In this document: piece by piece, positions 9,028 to 17,074 of the stretch | Layout of the letters: each line of letters begins with the position of its first letter | Position numbering within the stretch: the first letter of the stretch is position 1 | Source: Gamarada debralockiae | Taxonomy: Eukaryota > Ascomycota > Leotiomycetes > Helotiales > Hyphodiscaceae | Assembly (NCBI GenBank): GCA_002803225.1 | Contig: NXFV01001060.1 | Location: forward strand, 1 to 19,496 | Length of the DNA: 19,496 nt | Reading direction: 5' to 3' | Notes under the pieces: model-generated | What the model was told of the DNA's origin: nothing | The model's input: only the letters and a program-made list of their open reading frames with translations | Database searches by the model: none | Position numbers and translations under genes: made by a program

Positions 9028-9461
9028 TCATCATTTACTACCGAACCTCCATCTAAGCGGACCCTCTGCAAGTCGAAAAATGGGAGAGGAAGTAGCAAAC
9101 TCCCTCGCGTCGATGCAGACCTGATTGCTGACTAGATCGACTTGCTTGCTCGGTAAGGGAGATGCGGTTACATATGTATGATTGGGTGGGCTCGAGGTAG
9201 ATAAGGAAGAGCCTTCTTGCCTGAATGTCTGTTTTGGTGTGGAGGTGGACGGATGTGATGTGGGTTGTCGTTTGGGAGACGGAGAGATGACGGGAGACCA
9301 AAAACTTTCACCAACCATACAGGCAATTCATCAACCAAATCCATTGATAGCTCTTGGTGGCTTACTACTACCCACCATGTTTATCCCAACTTCACATAAT
9401 TTCCTCTATATAATAGTCAGACTAACAGCCGCATATAGCCGGGAAAACTAAAGAAACGTAC
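9028..9461. other. No gene supported
   Basis: Overlapping frames (plus 9182-9451; minus 9318-9031 and 9301-9053) lack recognisable motifs. A TATATAATAG sequence occurs near 9413-9422, but no downstream plus-strand gene follows it. Confidence 0.35.
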
Positions 9462-9832
9462 CTAGAAACTGCCCTTGCTTGCCGTTGAGCTTTCTAATCC
9501 ACCAATCATTCTCATTATTTGTCTCGTGAAAGTCTCGATAATGTCCCCAGTGGTGGAACTCAAATCTCCTTCCGCTTGAGTCTCATAGTCGTACAATGCA
9601 GTTACTGTTTCTGCAGCTGGTACGCCACTAAATTTCGATGGCTTGGGCTTTGGGGGTGGGGGAGCTGCGCCTTTCTTTTTCGCTGCGTCTCCCCACCCAC
9701 CTCCTGTCGAGTTCGCGCGCATGACCCTCGTCTCGGTACTGTTTGGTGATAACTGGCTTGAATTTGGTGGGGTTGGATTTTCGGAGAAGTCTTGTGTTGA
9801 TCGTTCGAGTTGGAGAGGAGACTTTCCCTGAT
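9462..9832 (-). pseudogene. Frameshifted SH3 domain with linker (amphiphysin/Rvs167-type C-terminus)
   Basis: The minus frame reads a Pro/Ser-rich linker, then AAKKKGAAPPPPKPKPSKF, then ETVTALYDYETQAEGDLSS and GDIIE: the ALYDY start and first strands of an SH3 domain. Just after that, near 9535, the frame breaks. The rest of the SH3 continues one frame over as NNENDWWIRKLNGKQGQFLG, keeping the WW core but with Leu in place of the Pro of the usual FPGNYV. SH3 domains bind proline-rich ligands; in Rvs167-type proteins they link BAR membrane scaffolds to actin and endocytosis. No BAR domain is seen nearby, so this is a truncated duplicate. Confidence 0.6.
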
Positions 9833-9914
9833 TCAGTAGTGAGTATACTACTTCTGGCTGAGGATTCGGATTTTCGGCCTTCGATGGCCAACTTGCTACC
9901 CGCGTCCCTCCCGA

Positions 9915-10025
9915 GGAAACATACCTCGGATTTGGCCTTACTTCCCGTATATTTTCCAAATCCACCACTCATTCTCATTGTTCGTCCCCATGACAATCTC
10001 AATAACGCTCTTGCGCAGCCACTGC
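9915..10025 (-). pseudogene. Second, adjacent SH3 fragment
   Basis: Immediately upstream of the SH3/linker relic on the minus strand, one frame reads SVIEIVMGTNNENEWWIWKIYGK, stop, GQI. This matches the second half of an SH3 domain closely related to the neighbouring relic (NNENDWWIRKLNGKQGQ). The stop is a TAA where the neighbour has CAA (Gln), a C-to-T change. The first half of the domain is not recognisable. This looks like a tandem, eroded duplicate. Confidence 0.55.
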
Positions 10026-10045
10026 GGCAAATTGATAATTTCTAG

Positions 10046-10449
10046 CAAATCACTTCATTTATCCTGACTCTCAGGCGACCACCTGTCGTTCATGAAGGCT
10101 CACCTGCAATTGCTGATGGTAAATGGCTGAGATCTACATGAACTGCCACGAATCTCGAAGCAACAAGGAAAATATTGCAAAGCCAAGCACTAAACACAAG
10201 CCCTTGCAGGAGACCCAGGGCTATCTTGAACATCTCTATTGAAATGCTACTAAAAATTGATCATCTATTGTAGTCCGTAGACCACACATGCAAGAACACC
10301 AGATATGCAACCATCCAAACTGGATCTCTTGTTCCAAGATGAAATTAACCAACATACCCCTCATTCGCAGACATCCTCTTCCCATATTATACAAGCCTCT
10401 TTCTCCTGGTCCTACTATTCCAGGGCCGTATGTGCAAGCGCATTAGAAA
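10046..10449. other. Intergenic / 3' flank of the transporter gene
   Basis: No ORF of note. It is mostly the 3' flank of the minus-strand transporter, rich in CT and CA on the plus strand. Confidence 0.4.
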
Positions 10450-12455
10450 TCAGTCGCTTAACTCCCTCTTACTAGCGGCCAGCCTCTCAATCTCCTCCCT
10501 CCTCGGCTCGACCAGCGCACCATTCGGCTTCGATCCCTCTGCGTTCCCACTTACAACCCGAAAACTACTCGGCGCGGGCAAAATATCGCCATCAGACGTG
10601 ATATATGTCCCTCCGCCATCCCTCGCCCAATCCTCTTCTGCCTCTTCACCCTCCAAATCAGCATCACTTCCACTCCCAGCGTCGTCACCACGGCGCAGTT
10701 TATGCGCCGCAATCCTAGCATCCTCTCGCATCTTCCAGATCTTGATGTAATTGTACGCCGCAATGGCGCCAATCGTAACGAAGAGCCCGGAGATGTTGAT
10801 GGGTGTAAGGGGATCGTGGAAAACGATACCGGCGGCGGAGATGGTCACGACTTCTTTGAAAATCCCGGCTATGGACAAAGTAACGACGGACGTTCGTTGG
10901 AGGAGCGCGAATTCGGAAGATGTCATGCAAAATGCTATGACTCCAGGGAAGAGTAAGATTAGGGGCCCGAGGACGGGTCCCTTTTTCTCCACCAAAATGC
11001 CAAGACCAGCCCATAAGGAGGGAAACCCTTCAACGGGGATGGCAATGATGAGGAGTGAAACGAACATGATGGGTGCGAGGTAGAAGATTGAGGAGAATGG
11101 ATTGGATGTCGCGGGATTGCGGAGCAGGAGTATTTGTGTGAGACCCCAACGGAATCCGGAGAAGAAGGCTGCGGAAATGACTAAGACGAAGCCAAGTGCT
11201 GAGAATTTGACTTCGCCCGCTACCATCATTATCACACCCAGAGTCATTGTGGCGATGATGGCGACGAGACGCCAGGAAGGCACTTCGAGGCGGAAGAGGA
11301 ATGCGAAGATGAGAACGAAGGCTAGGGAGGAGGATTTACACATTGCTGCGACAGGTTAGATTTGAGAATTCGCTGGCAGAGGAAAGGGGCTTACTGTAGA
11401 ATGTGAGAGTAATGAATTTCAGCGACATATTCCCAAGCCCGATATCTAGACCCGTGGCCATCCCGCAGGGCCCAATCCGTGTGAAGTAGAACATCCTTGT
11501 CATCAGAGGTTTCTTGGATTCCGCCTCATGTTGTAACAATTCAGCATCTGTGTGTGTATTATGTGGGTTCGTAATGGAGTCGTATCGAGGTCGGAATTGA
11601 GGTAGGAGGAAGAGGACGAGGGATGCGAGGGAGAATTGTACGACCATGTGCATGCACGTCGTAAATAGGGGGAAATGGAAATCGAGGTGTTCAGGGTCAA
11701 ACATCCATTTGTTGTACTGCAATTTCGAAGATTAGCAGGACTCTCAAGCGGGGGAATCGAAGGCCTACGATGGATATTGACAATGAGAAGAGATACCACA
11801 GCCCAATCAACAGCCCATTGATCAAAAGATGCTTTACAACATTTTGATCTGCCTCTTTCTTCTCTTCTGCAGTAATCTTCACATCCGCAGCAACTCTCTG
11901 ATCGAGCAAAGTGTTTCTCCTTCTTTTTCGTTTCCTCCGCCCTTTATCCCTGCCGGTCAACCCAGTCTCTTCATCATCCTGTAGTCCCTCCTCTTCCGAT
12001 AAATCATCCAATTCCACATCCTCACTCGCGCTCCTCTCATCATCCGAATGGTGTCTCTCTCCCATTAACCGTTCCCTGTTCCCGGATTTCGGTTCCTCTT
12101 GTATGCCATCCCTCCCAATCCCAACCTTTGTCGGACTCTTCGGCGACCTCGTCTTCGTCTTGCTTTTCAAGGCCGTATCGAGGTTACTTATCAGACTGCT
12201 CCTCCGCCGCCTATGCCCTGTGCTATCCATCTCAGTATCCCGGGTATGCACACCAGCGAGCGCAGCCGCAGCATTAGGAGCCCACAAATCGTCACGCAAT
12301 CGTTCGGGGGACCTTGATTTCGTTCTAGTCCTCGTGAGACTCGATTGGGGGAAATGAGAGCTTGCAGACGCTGCCGGCCTGTGCGATTGCGCAGGAAGAG
12401 GAAGGAGAGGATTGTCAGGATCATGCGAATTGGAAGAATGGTTTGAGTCGTCCAT
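10450..12455 (-). CDS. SLC35C2-like / TPT-family membrane transporter, 634 aa
   Basis: Three exons (12455-11769, 11716-11395, 11345-10450). Intron 1 (52 nt) starts GTAGGC, has GCTAAT, and ends GCAG. Intron 2 (49 nt) starts GTAAGC, has CTAAC, and ends GCAG. Residues 1-205 are hydrophilic with SP/RS sites, an acidic block (about 138-163) and a basic cluster (170-180: KGRRKRKRRRN), probably cytosolic. Multiple membrane segments follow from about 209, with family-like YNKWMF, FYTMCKSSSLAFV (across intron 2), FRWGLTQILL and LSIAGIFKEVVTI. The C-terminal tail is acidic. The triose-phosphate/nucleotide-sugar translocator family moves phosphorylated or nucleotide sugars across Golgi/ER membranes; SLC35C2 homologues are linked to GDP-fucose, but the substrate is not evident here. 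The frame is intact. Confidence 0.85.
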
Positions 12456-13766
12456 CGTGGTAATTACATCGAGGAGCCAGTTTATTTGGAGCTAAGAGGT
12501 AGTGGGATCTGCAGGGGCTCGCGGGTGGACGAAACGCGTGGGCGGTAGGGCGCCGCTAGTGGTAGAAAACCGGGGCCCAGTGCAGAAGCTTGAGATGAGT
12601 TGTGAGCGATTCGTGTTTTTCATCATGGAAACTCAACTTCGAGTGATTGTTGCTTGAGAATAAATGCTCTCTCGACGAGGACAAGAGAGCATTGAAGTGC
12701 GGCTTTGAGGTGTGGCTGTTTCTGCTGCAGCTTAATAAGCTGACCCTTTTTTAAGGTTGTACCCCAGTGACCACGATTCTTCATCAACAGGCAATTGTTT
12801 CCAGGACGTTCAGCGAAATTGCAGGGAGAATTTACATCTTTATCTCCCTCGAATAGTTTTTGTTGATTAGAATTATCCGCATATGGGTCCTCTTTCCCAG
12901 TCAAGGCTACCCAGCAAGAGAGGCGAACTTTTAAAGACATTGAGCCTTTTGGGGTGTGGCGGGTTGCCATCGTAAAAGGTCCCCGCACCACTAACCATGA
13001 AAGGAGTCCCTATCGATGTTATCTTCAACCAACGCTCTATGAGAAGAGTGGTGGCGGCCAGCTTGGTCTTCTCTTTCTTCAAGACAAAAGACGCTTCAAT
13101 GTCAAAATACGGAGCTAGAGAAGGCCATGTATATGGATTCCAAGCTTTAGAACTTGATGAAATAACCCATTTTGGGATTCAGGCGTAGCAAGGGATGCGT
13201 ACTCATGGGTGTACTCACCCTCACGCGTGTTTTGTCGCTTTGTCCGAGACGTGATCAGGGGATTTTCAGGATCTCTCTGATTCTCCGAAAGTTCGATGTA
13301 GTCAACAATACTCTGCCTGGTCAAGTCCCGATTTGGAAATGTCTATCGCGTACCAAGGACGAAAAAACCATCGATTTAACACTCCACCGTGTCGCAGTTG
13401 GTCCACAAGGGGGCCCAGCCGCTGCATACAAGTCATAAAGGCTTATAAAGCTCCTGCCGATATATATGAACTGCTTATGGCTGGAACATAGGTCCACAAG
13501 TCGACTTCCAGCTGGTAAAAGATTGGTTACAGCTTTACCACAATCATCATGGGGAGCAATGTTGCCCCAGCCAGTGCAGATTGGCTTCAACGAATGAGAC
13601 GGAATTTTCAGATTTCATGTTATTGATTTTTGTCATCGTCGAGTTATCAGAGCACCACGCGGGTGTAGATAGTTGGTCTGAGATATGTTTGGGAAGAGAC
13701 AATCTAGCTCAAGCTTGAGGCCAAAACGGCTTCGGGATTAACGAGCGATGAGGGCTTAGATGACTC
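12456..13766. other. Transporter promoter and gene-free stretch
   Basis: The first ~150 bp upstream of the transporter ATG are GC-rich, with an ACGCGT at about 12534 and no clear TATA. Beyond that, frames such as minus 12991-12623, minus 13590-13321 and plus 13172-13438 overlap and have no recognisable motif. Some may be relics of the HET-like gene found just downstream, but I cannot show it. Confidence 0.35.
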
Positions 13767-14021
13767 TTATGATGGCGTATCTGTCACAGCTCGAGATGTC
13801 ATAATTGCTTGAGAAAGCCGGGCGAAAGGTATTTGTTAATAGATGCGTTGTGCATTATGCAGGACGATGTTGATGACTGCGAGCGACAGGTCCAAAGAAT
13901 GAATCTGGTATACAAGGGTACGTATCTGACGATAGTCAACGTACATCCCGAGATACAAACGAAATCTTGCCAGGAGTTCGATCTAACAGTCGAGTATGGT
14001 TGCTTTCTACGATCATTCTAG
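13767..14021 (+). pseudogene. HET-domain fragment (relic)
   Basis: One frame reads RKPGERYLLIDALCIMQDD, then CERQVQRMNLVYKGTYLTIVN. This is the hallmark centre of a HET (heterokaryon incompatibility) domain: [GERYLW]IDALCI.QD, then Q...M..VY..A.LTIV. Just upstream, in a shifted frame, GVSVTARDVIIA looks like the preceding helix of the domain, so a frameshift lies near 13808. The expected YWG motif upstream and the long C-terminal region are missing, and the frame stops at 14019-14021. It is not the same subtype as the intact HET gene at 17075 (VWIDQICINQ there). Confidence 0.65.
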
Positions 14022-14107
14022 ATACAGCATTCGCAGTTGCCCAAAAAAAAATATTTCAACAACCTGATGGCACAAAGTGCTTAGAAAACTCACAGATAGA
14101 CGTTCCT

Positions 14108-14348
14108 ATAGCTACTACAGGGAGCTAGTAGCTAAGAACGGAGTATAAGCAAGGGTTATCAACCTTCCTTGAAGGGAGACAAGCTTGAGTTTATTACTCT
14201 AGAGCACACAAGTACTACGGAACCCATTTTCAACCACCATGAATATAACCACTATTGTCTCCCTTACCTACTATTACTTCTCTGATATATTGTGATCCCT
14301 CCTGTTGCCCTCTAGCTACCTGTAGCTATTACAGTTAGCTAGAGAATT
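14108..14348. repeat. AGCT-rich inverted arms, possible small element
   Basis: The left arm around 14108-14132 (CTATAGCTACTACAGGGAGC, then TAGTAGCT) and the right arm around 14311-14348 (CTAGCTACCTGTAGCTATTA, then CAGTTAGCTAG) are imperfect inverses. Each arm is also self-complementary. No ORF lies between. It may be a degenerate MITE, but the ends are not defined. Confidence 0.3.
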
Positions 14349-14499
14349 GAGGTTGATCCCCAGTTCTTTAGTTAGCATCGTGACCAAAAAGAGCACCTTG
14401 GGAGGTATATTGGAAGAACAATCAGTTTCAAAAAAGGCTATCAAAAGGAGTAGTAGGTAATATACAATATATATATACGAAGTACTCGAACTACACTTA

Positions 14500-14668
14500 C
14501 AGTAGAACCTCGCTATAAGAATCCTCTACATAAGAATACCTGACTAATAAGAATCGATTCTTGGACCCCGTTTCTTGATTTTCTAAGTTGTGAGACCTTG
14601 ATATAAGAATACCTGACTATATTATGATTTTCGGATCCCGATCGTATTCTTATAGCGAGGTTCTACTG
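14500..14668. mobile_element. 169-bp pogo/Tc1-type MITE with perfect 23-bp TIRs
   Basis: Terminal inverted repeats CAGTAGAACCTCGCTATAAG+AAT lie at 14500-14522 and, inverted, at 14646-14668 with no mismatch. TA dinucleotides flank both ends (14498-14499, 14669-14670), as expected of a Tc1/mariner/pogo target-site duplication. The ends resemble those of pogo/Fot-type elements. Inside is a direct repeat, ATAAGAATACCTGACTA, in two copies. No coding capacity. The perfect ends suggest a fairly young insertion. It sits directly beside a transposase relic, so it may be nested. Confidence 0.88.
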
Positions 14669-14670
14669 TA

Positions 14671-15057
14671 ATTCCATTTGGGAAAGAGATTACTCTATAG
14701 TATCGTGATACTGGTACTCTCGAGCCTGATATTCCTCCCTGCCTCTTTCAACAAGACAACACTCCTTCACATACAAGCAAATAGACATTTTAGTAGTTGA
14801 AAAAGGAGGGAATACAACTGTTTAAGTACATATGCAATTCTCCTGATATAAACATAATAGAAGGAACTTAGATGCTAATACGAATAGCAATTACAGAAGA
14901 CTAGGGAGCACCTTCAAACATTAAATAGACTAATGAAGCTTGGAGAGAGGAATAGGAGAAGGTACTACAAGATCAAATAAGTGCCTTAGTTACTTGAACA
15001 GCTACAATTAATACTCTTATTATTAAGCATAAAGGAAAGAGCGAGTTCCACGGCTAG
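14671..15057 (+). pseudogene. Tc1-like (DD34E) transposase relic, stop-riddled
   Basis: One continuous frame of 129 codons has nine internal stops (eight TAG, one TGA) and no frameshift. It shows FQQDNTPSHTSK, the second catalytic Asp block of DDE_3 transposases (Asp codon at 14755), then NSPDINIIEGT with Glu at 14860. The spacing is exactly D-x34-E. It ends with an ISALVT-type tail and GKSEFHG, like the C-terminus of fungal Tc1-type elements. Several stops sit where Trp is expected (EGT[stop], NEAWREE[stop]), i.e. TGG to TAG or TGA, which fits RIP G-to-A change. The N-terminal DNA-binding part is not recognisable upstream, where the MITE lies. Confidence 0.72.
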
Positions 15058-15309
15058 AAAGAATTAATATAAGAATACTTTGATTTATATATGATTTCCT
15101 ATGAGGCGAGAGGGATTTTTTATGACCCCGCTTTTTATCACTTAAAAAAATAGACCGTTTTCAATGCCACGCGCCTTCGTATTATTTCGTCAAAGAGCGG
15201 AAATACCTGGACCATGCCCTTGTCAGAGGATACATAAAGAGGCAAGCGGCCCTACAGCGTATCAAGAAAGCAGTCATTACTCTCTACTATTCCCACCCCT
15301 TGGCTTCAT
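15058..15309. other. Flank of transposase relic, no gene
   Basis: AT-rich, then mixed sequence between the transposase relic and the next inverted-repeat element. I see no supported gene or clear terminal repeat of the Tc1 copy. Confidence 0.35.
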
Positions 15310-15473
15310 CAATCCACAGGGAATTGAATCTTAGATGCTTTGCCACAACACAGACCACTTTCTAGCCAATCACAGAGCTCCTTTTGAAAATAAGTGGTGT
15401 GACTCTTCAGTAGAGCTCTGTGATTGGCTAGAAAGTAGGGTGAATGAATCTAAGACTTAATCCCTGTGAATTG
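15310..15473. mobile_element. 164-bp MITE-like hairpin element
   Basis: The outer imperfect inverted ends pair CAAT(C)CACAGGGAATTG and CTTAGAT (15310-15336) with their counterpart at 15448-15473. Inside lies a perfect 24-bp inverted repeat, 15357-15380 (starts ACTTTCTAGCCAATC) and 15413-15436, with a 32-nt loop. There is no ORF inside. The target duplication is not clear. It is a different family from the MITE at 14500. Confidence 0.65.
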
Positions 15474-15816
15474 GTAAAGCCGGGGAAGGATAGTACAAGC
15501 TATACCAGTCTACGTCGAATAGGGCACTCACCCTGCCGTCAAGGAGGTTGCCGAGCAATTTTTTTAGATGGCGTTCGAAGCTTCTTGACTGTGCTCAACA
15601 GTATAATGCAAAAGAGCCAAGCTCATATGCCCCCCCGTTGGCAATCTAACTGGCCACCACGGCGAGATACGTATGCGAATGCCGAATGAAAGCTGTTCTC
15701 GTTAACCCAACCAACAAAATCACTCCTGACAGCTTAGCGGATTATTTTAGTGCTTACCTTCTTTCGTGCTCACGACTGTTTGCAAAACTGATATGATTGA
15801 GTGGTGGAAGAAATCG
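15474..15816. other. Upstream flank of the beta-lactamase-like gene
   Basis: An 81-codon plus frame at 15444-15689 overlaps the MITE edge and has no motif. The rest is probable promoter sequence. Confidence 0.35.
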
Positions 15817-15826
15817 TATATAAAAA
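15817..15826 (+). promoter_or_regulatory. TATA box (TATATAAAAA) of the beta-lactamase-like gene
   Basis: TATATAAAAA lies 96 bp before the ATG at 15913. It is followed by a CT-rich leader (CTTCATTCCTTCTCCC), a normal fungal core promoter. It appears undamaged although the coding region carries a stop. Confidence 0.5.
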
Positions 15827-15912
15827 CAACCTGATCTAACCTAGGTCAATACTAACCTGAGGTTCTATATCTTCATTCCTTCTCCCATATTCTATCGCCG
15901 TCAGCCCTCGTC

Positions 15913-16938
15913 ATGGGCTCCTTCCAATATGAACGCCAGTCCAGCCTCCATAAGCTGCTGTCTACAACCACAACATCTCGTCCACTGCTCACCCATGTCA
16001 ACAGCGACACGTCCTGGCTGCTCTCGCTCCCGGTCCCTAAAACATACTAAGCCTCGAGTCAAACTTCTCCAACCTACTTTCACATCCTCATTGGCCCCTG
16101 GCTAACACCCTCTAACTCCATCGCGCCATGGTTTCTTCAGCAATATCACGTTGATGTTCCAACATGCACTACAATTGCAGCGGTAGAAGACTTAATCAGT
16201 GATATCGAGGCCGCTTCAGGAAAATCTACCAATGGTTCTCGCGGAGGAATGATTGACGCAGTAGTAACAAATCACACCAATACGGATCACACGAACAAGG
16301 AGACTTTGCTGCAAGTCGATCCTTCTGTGCCTATCTATAGCCACTTTGACTCTGCCAAAATGATCAAATCTTGGAAGCATTTCGATCAGGTATACACAAT
16401 TCCATCATTCAGGAAAGAAGGCGCGTTAGACTGGCGCACATCATCTGAGGGGGCCATGCTAGAGTGGTTGAGTTTTTGGCACTTAGGGTGGAAAGAAGGC
16501 TTTCCGACCCTTCATTTCGAACTGATGGTCACGTGGGAGAATAACGGAGGCAAAGATGCGGAGGCGGAATGTCATGTGCTTTCTCCGCATGGAATTTTTG
16601 TCGATGATATAAAGGTGATTGGAGAAGTTGAACCTGCAATTAAGCCGCTGGCGATTCTGCATACGACGAAAAAATCATGGTCATGGCCATTTGGCACGGC
16701 GAATTTGGGAGCCATACATGGGTTGAAAGTTATAAGGGAGGCAAAAGCGAAATATTGGATTCCGACACATGATGAGCTTGTGATGAGTACTGGATGCTAT
16801 TCCTGGTTTCTGCGCGAGTGGAAAGTAAGCGCTAAGGAGGCTTTGAAGCAGGAGGAGAGTGAGAAGAGAGAAATGCGGGACATTAAGGGGTTTGAACTTG
16901 CGATTGTTGGAGATGGGGAGAGTTTTGTGCTGGCTTAG
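15913..16938 (+). pseudogene. Metallo-beta-lactamase-fold protein gene with one in-frame stop
   Basis: From ATG 15913 to TAG 16936 the frame is 341 codons, broken only by TAA at 16048-16050 (codon 46). Before it: MGSFQYERQSSLHKLLST and LTHVNSDTSWLLSLPVP. After it: YFHILIGPWL, IAPWFLQQYHVD, then AVVTNHTNTDHTNKETLL, where HxxxDH is the metal-binding motif. The usual middle His of HxHxDH is Asn; as I recall, this fungal family often lacks it too. A late WIPTHDELV adds another His/Asp pair. No plausible intron removes the stop while keeping the conserved flanking residues. Reinitiation at Met 16249 would lack the N-terminal strands. A sequencing error is possible. Substrate unknown. Confidence 0.7.
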
Positions 16939-17074
16939 GAGAGGCAGGCAGAGAAGTTGGATCTAAATGATCAAGTCATTCTTGTGTTAAGTTCTGACCC
17001 CATGCTCAACCAGCTCCTCCTCGAGTCTCTCATCTGATGGTTGAGATGGAAGGCAAGAGACTCTCAATTTATTA
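16939..17074. other. Convergent 3' intergenic space
   Basis: 136 bp separate the stop codons of the plus-strand beta-lactamase-like gene and the minus-strand HET gene. Both terminators must lie here. TTTATTACTACACAATAATAATA near 17069-17091 overlaps the HET stop. Confidence 0.45.

Noticed and set aside
12530..12540. ACGCGT as an MCB cell-cycle site upstream of the transporter
   Set aside because: A six-base match in GC-rich DNA is expected by chance. No cluster of sites is present.
15990..16052. A short intron that would remove the TAA in the beta-lactamase-like gene
   Set aside because: The candidate GT..TACTAAG span of 55 nt would shift the frame and delete the conserved NSDTSWLLSLP segment.
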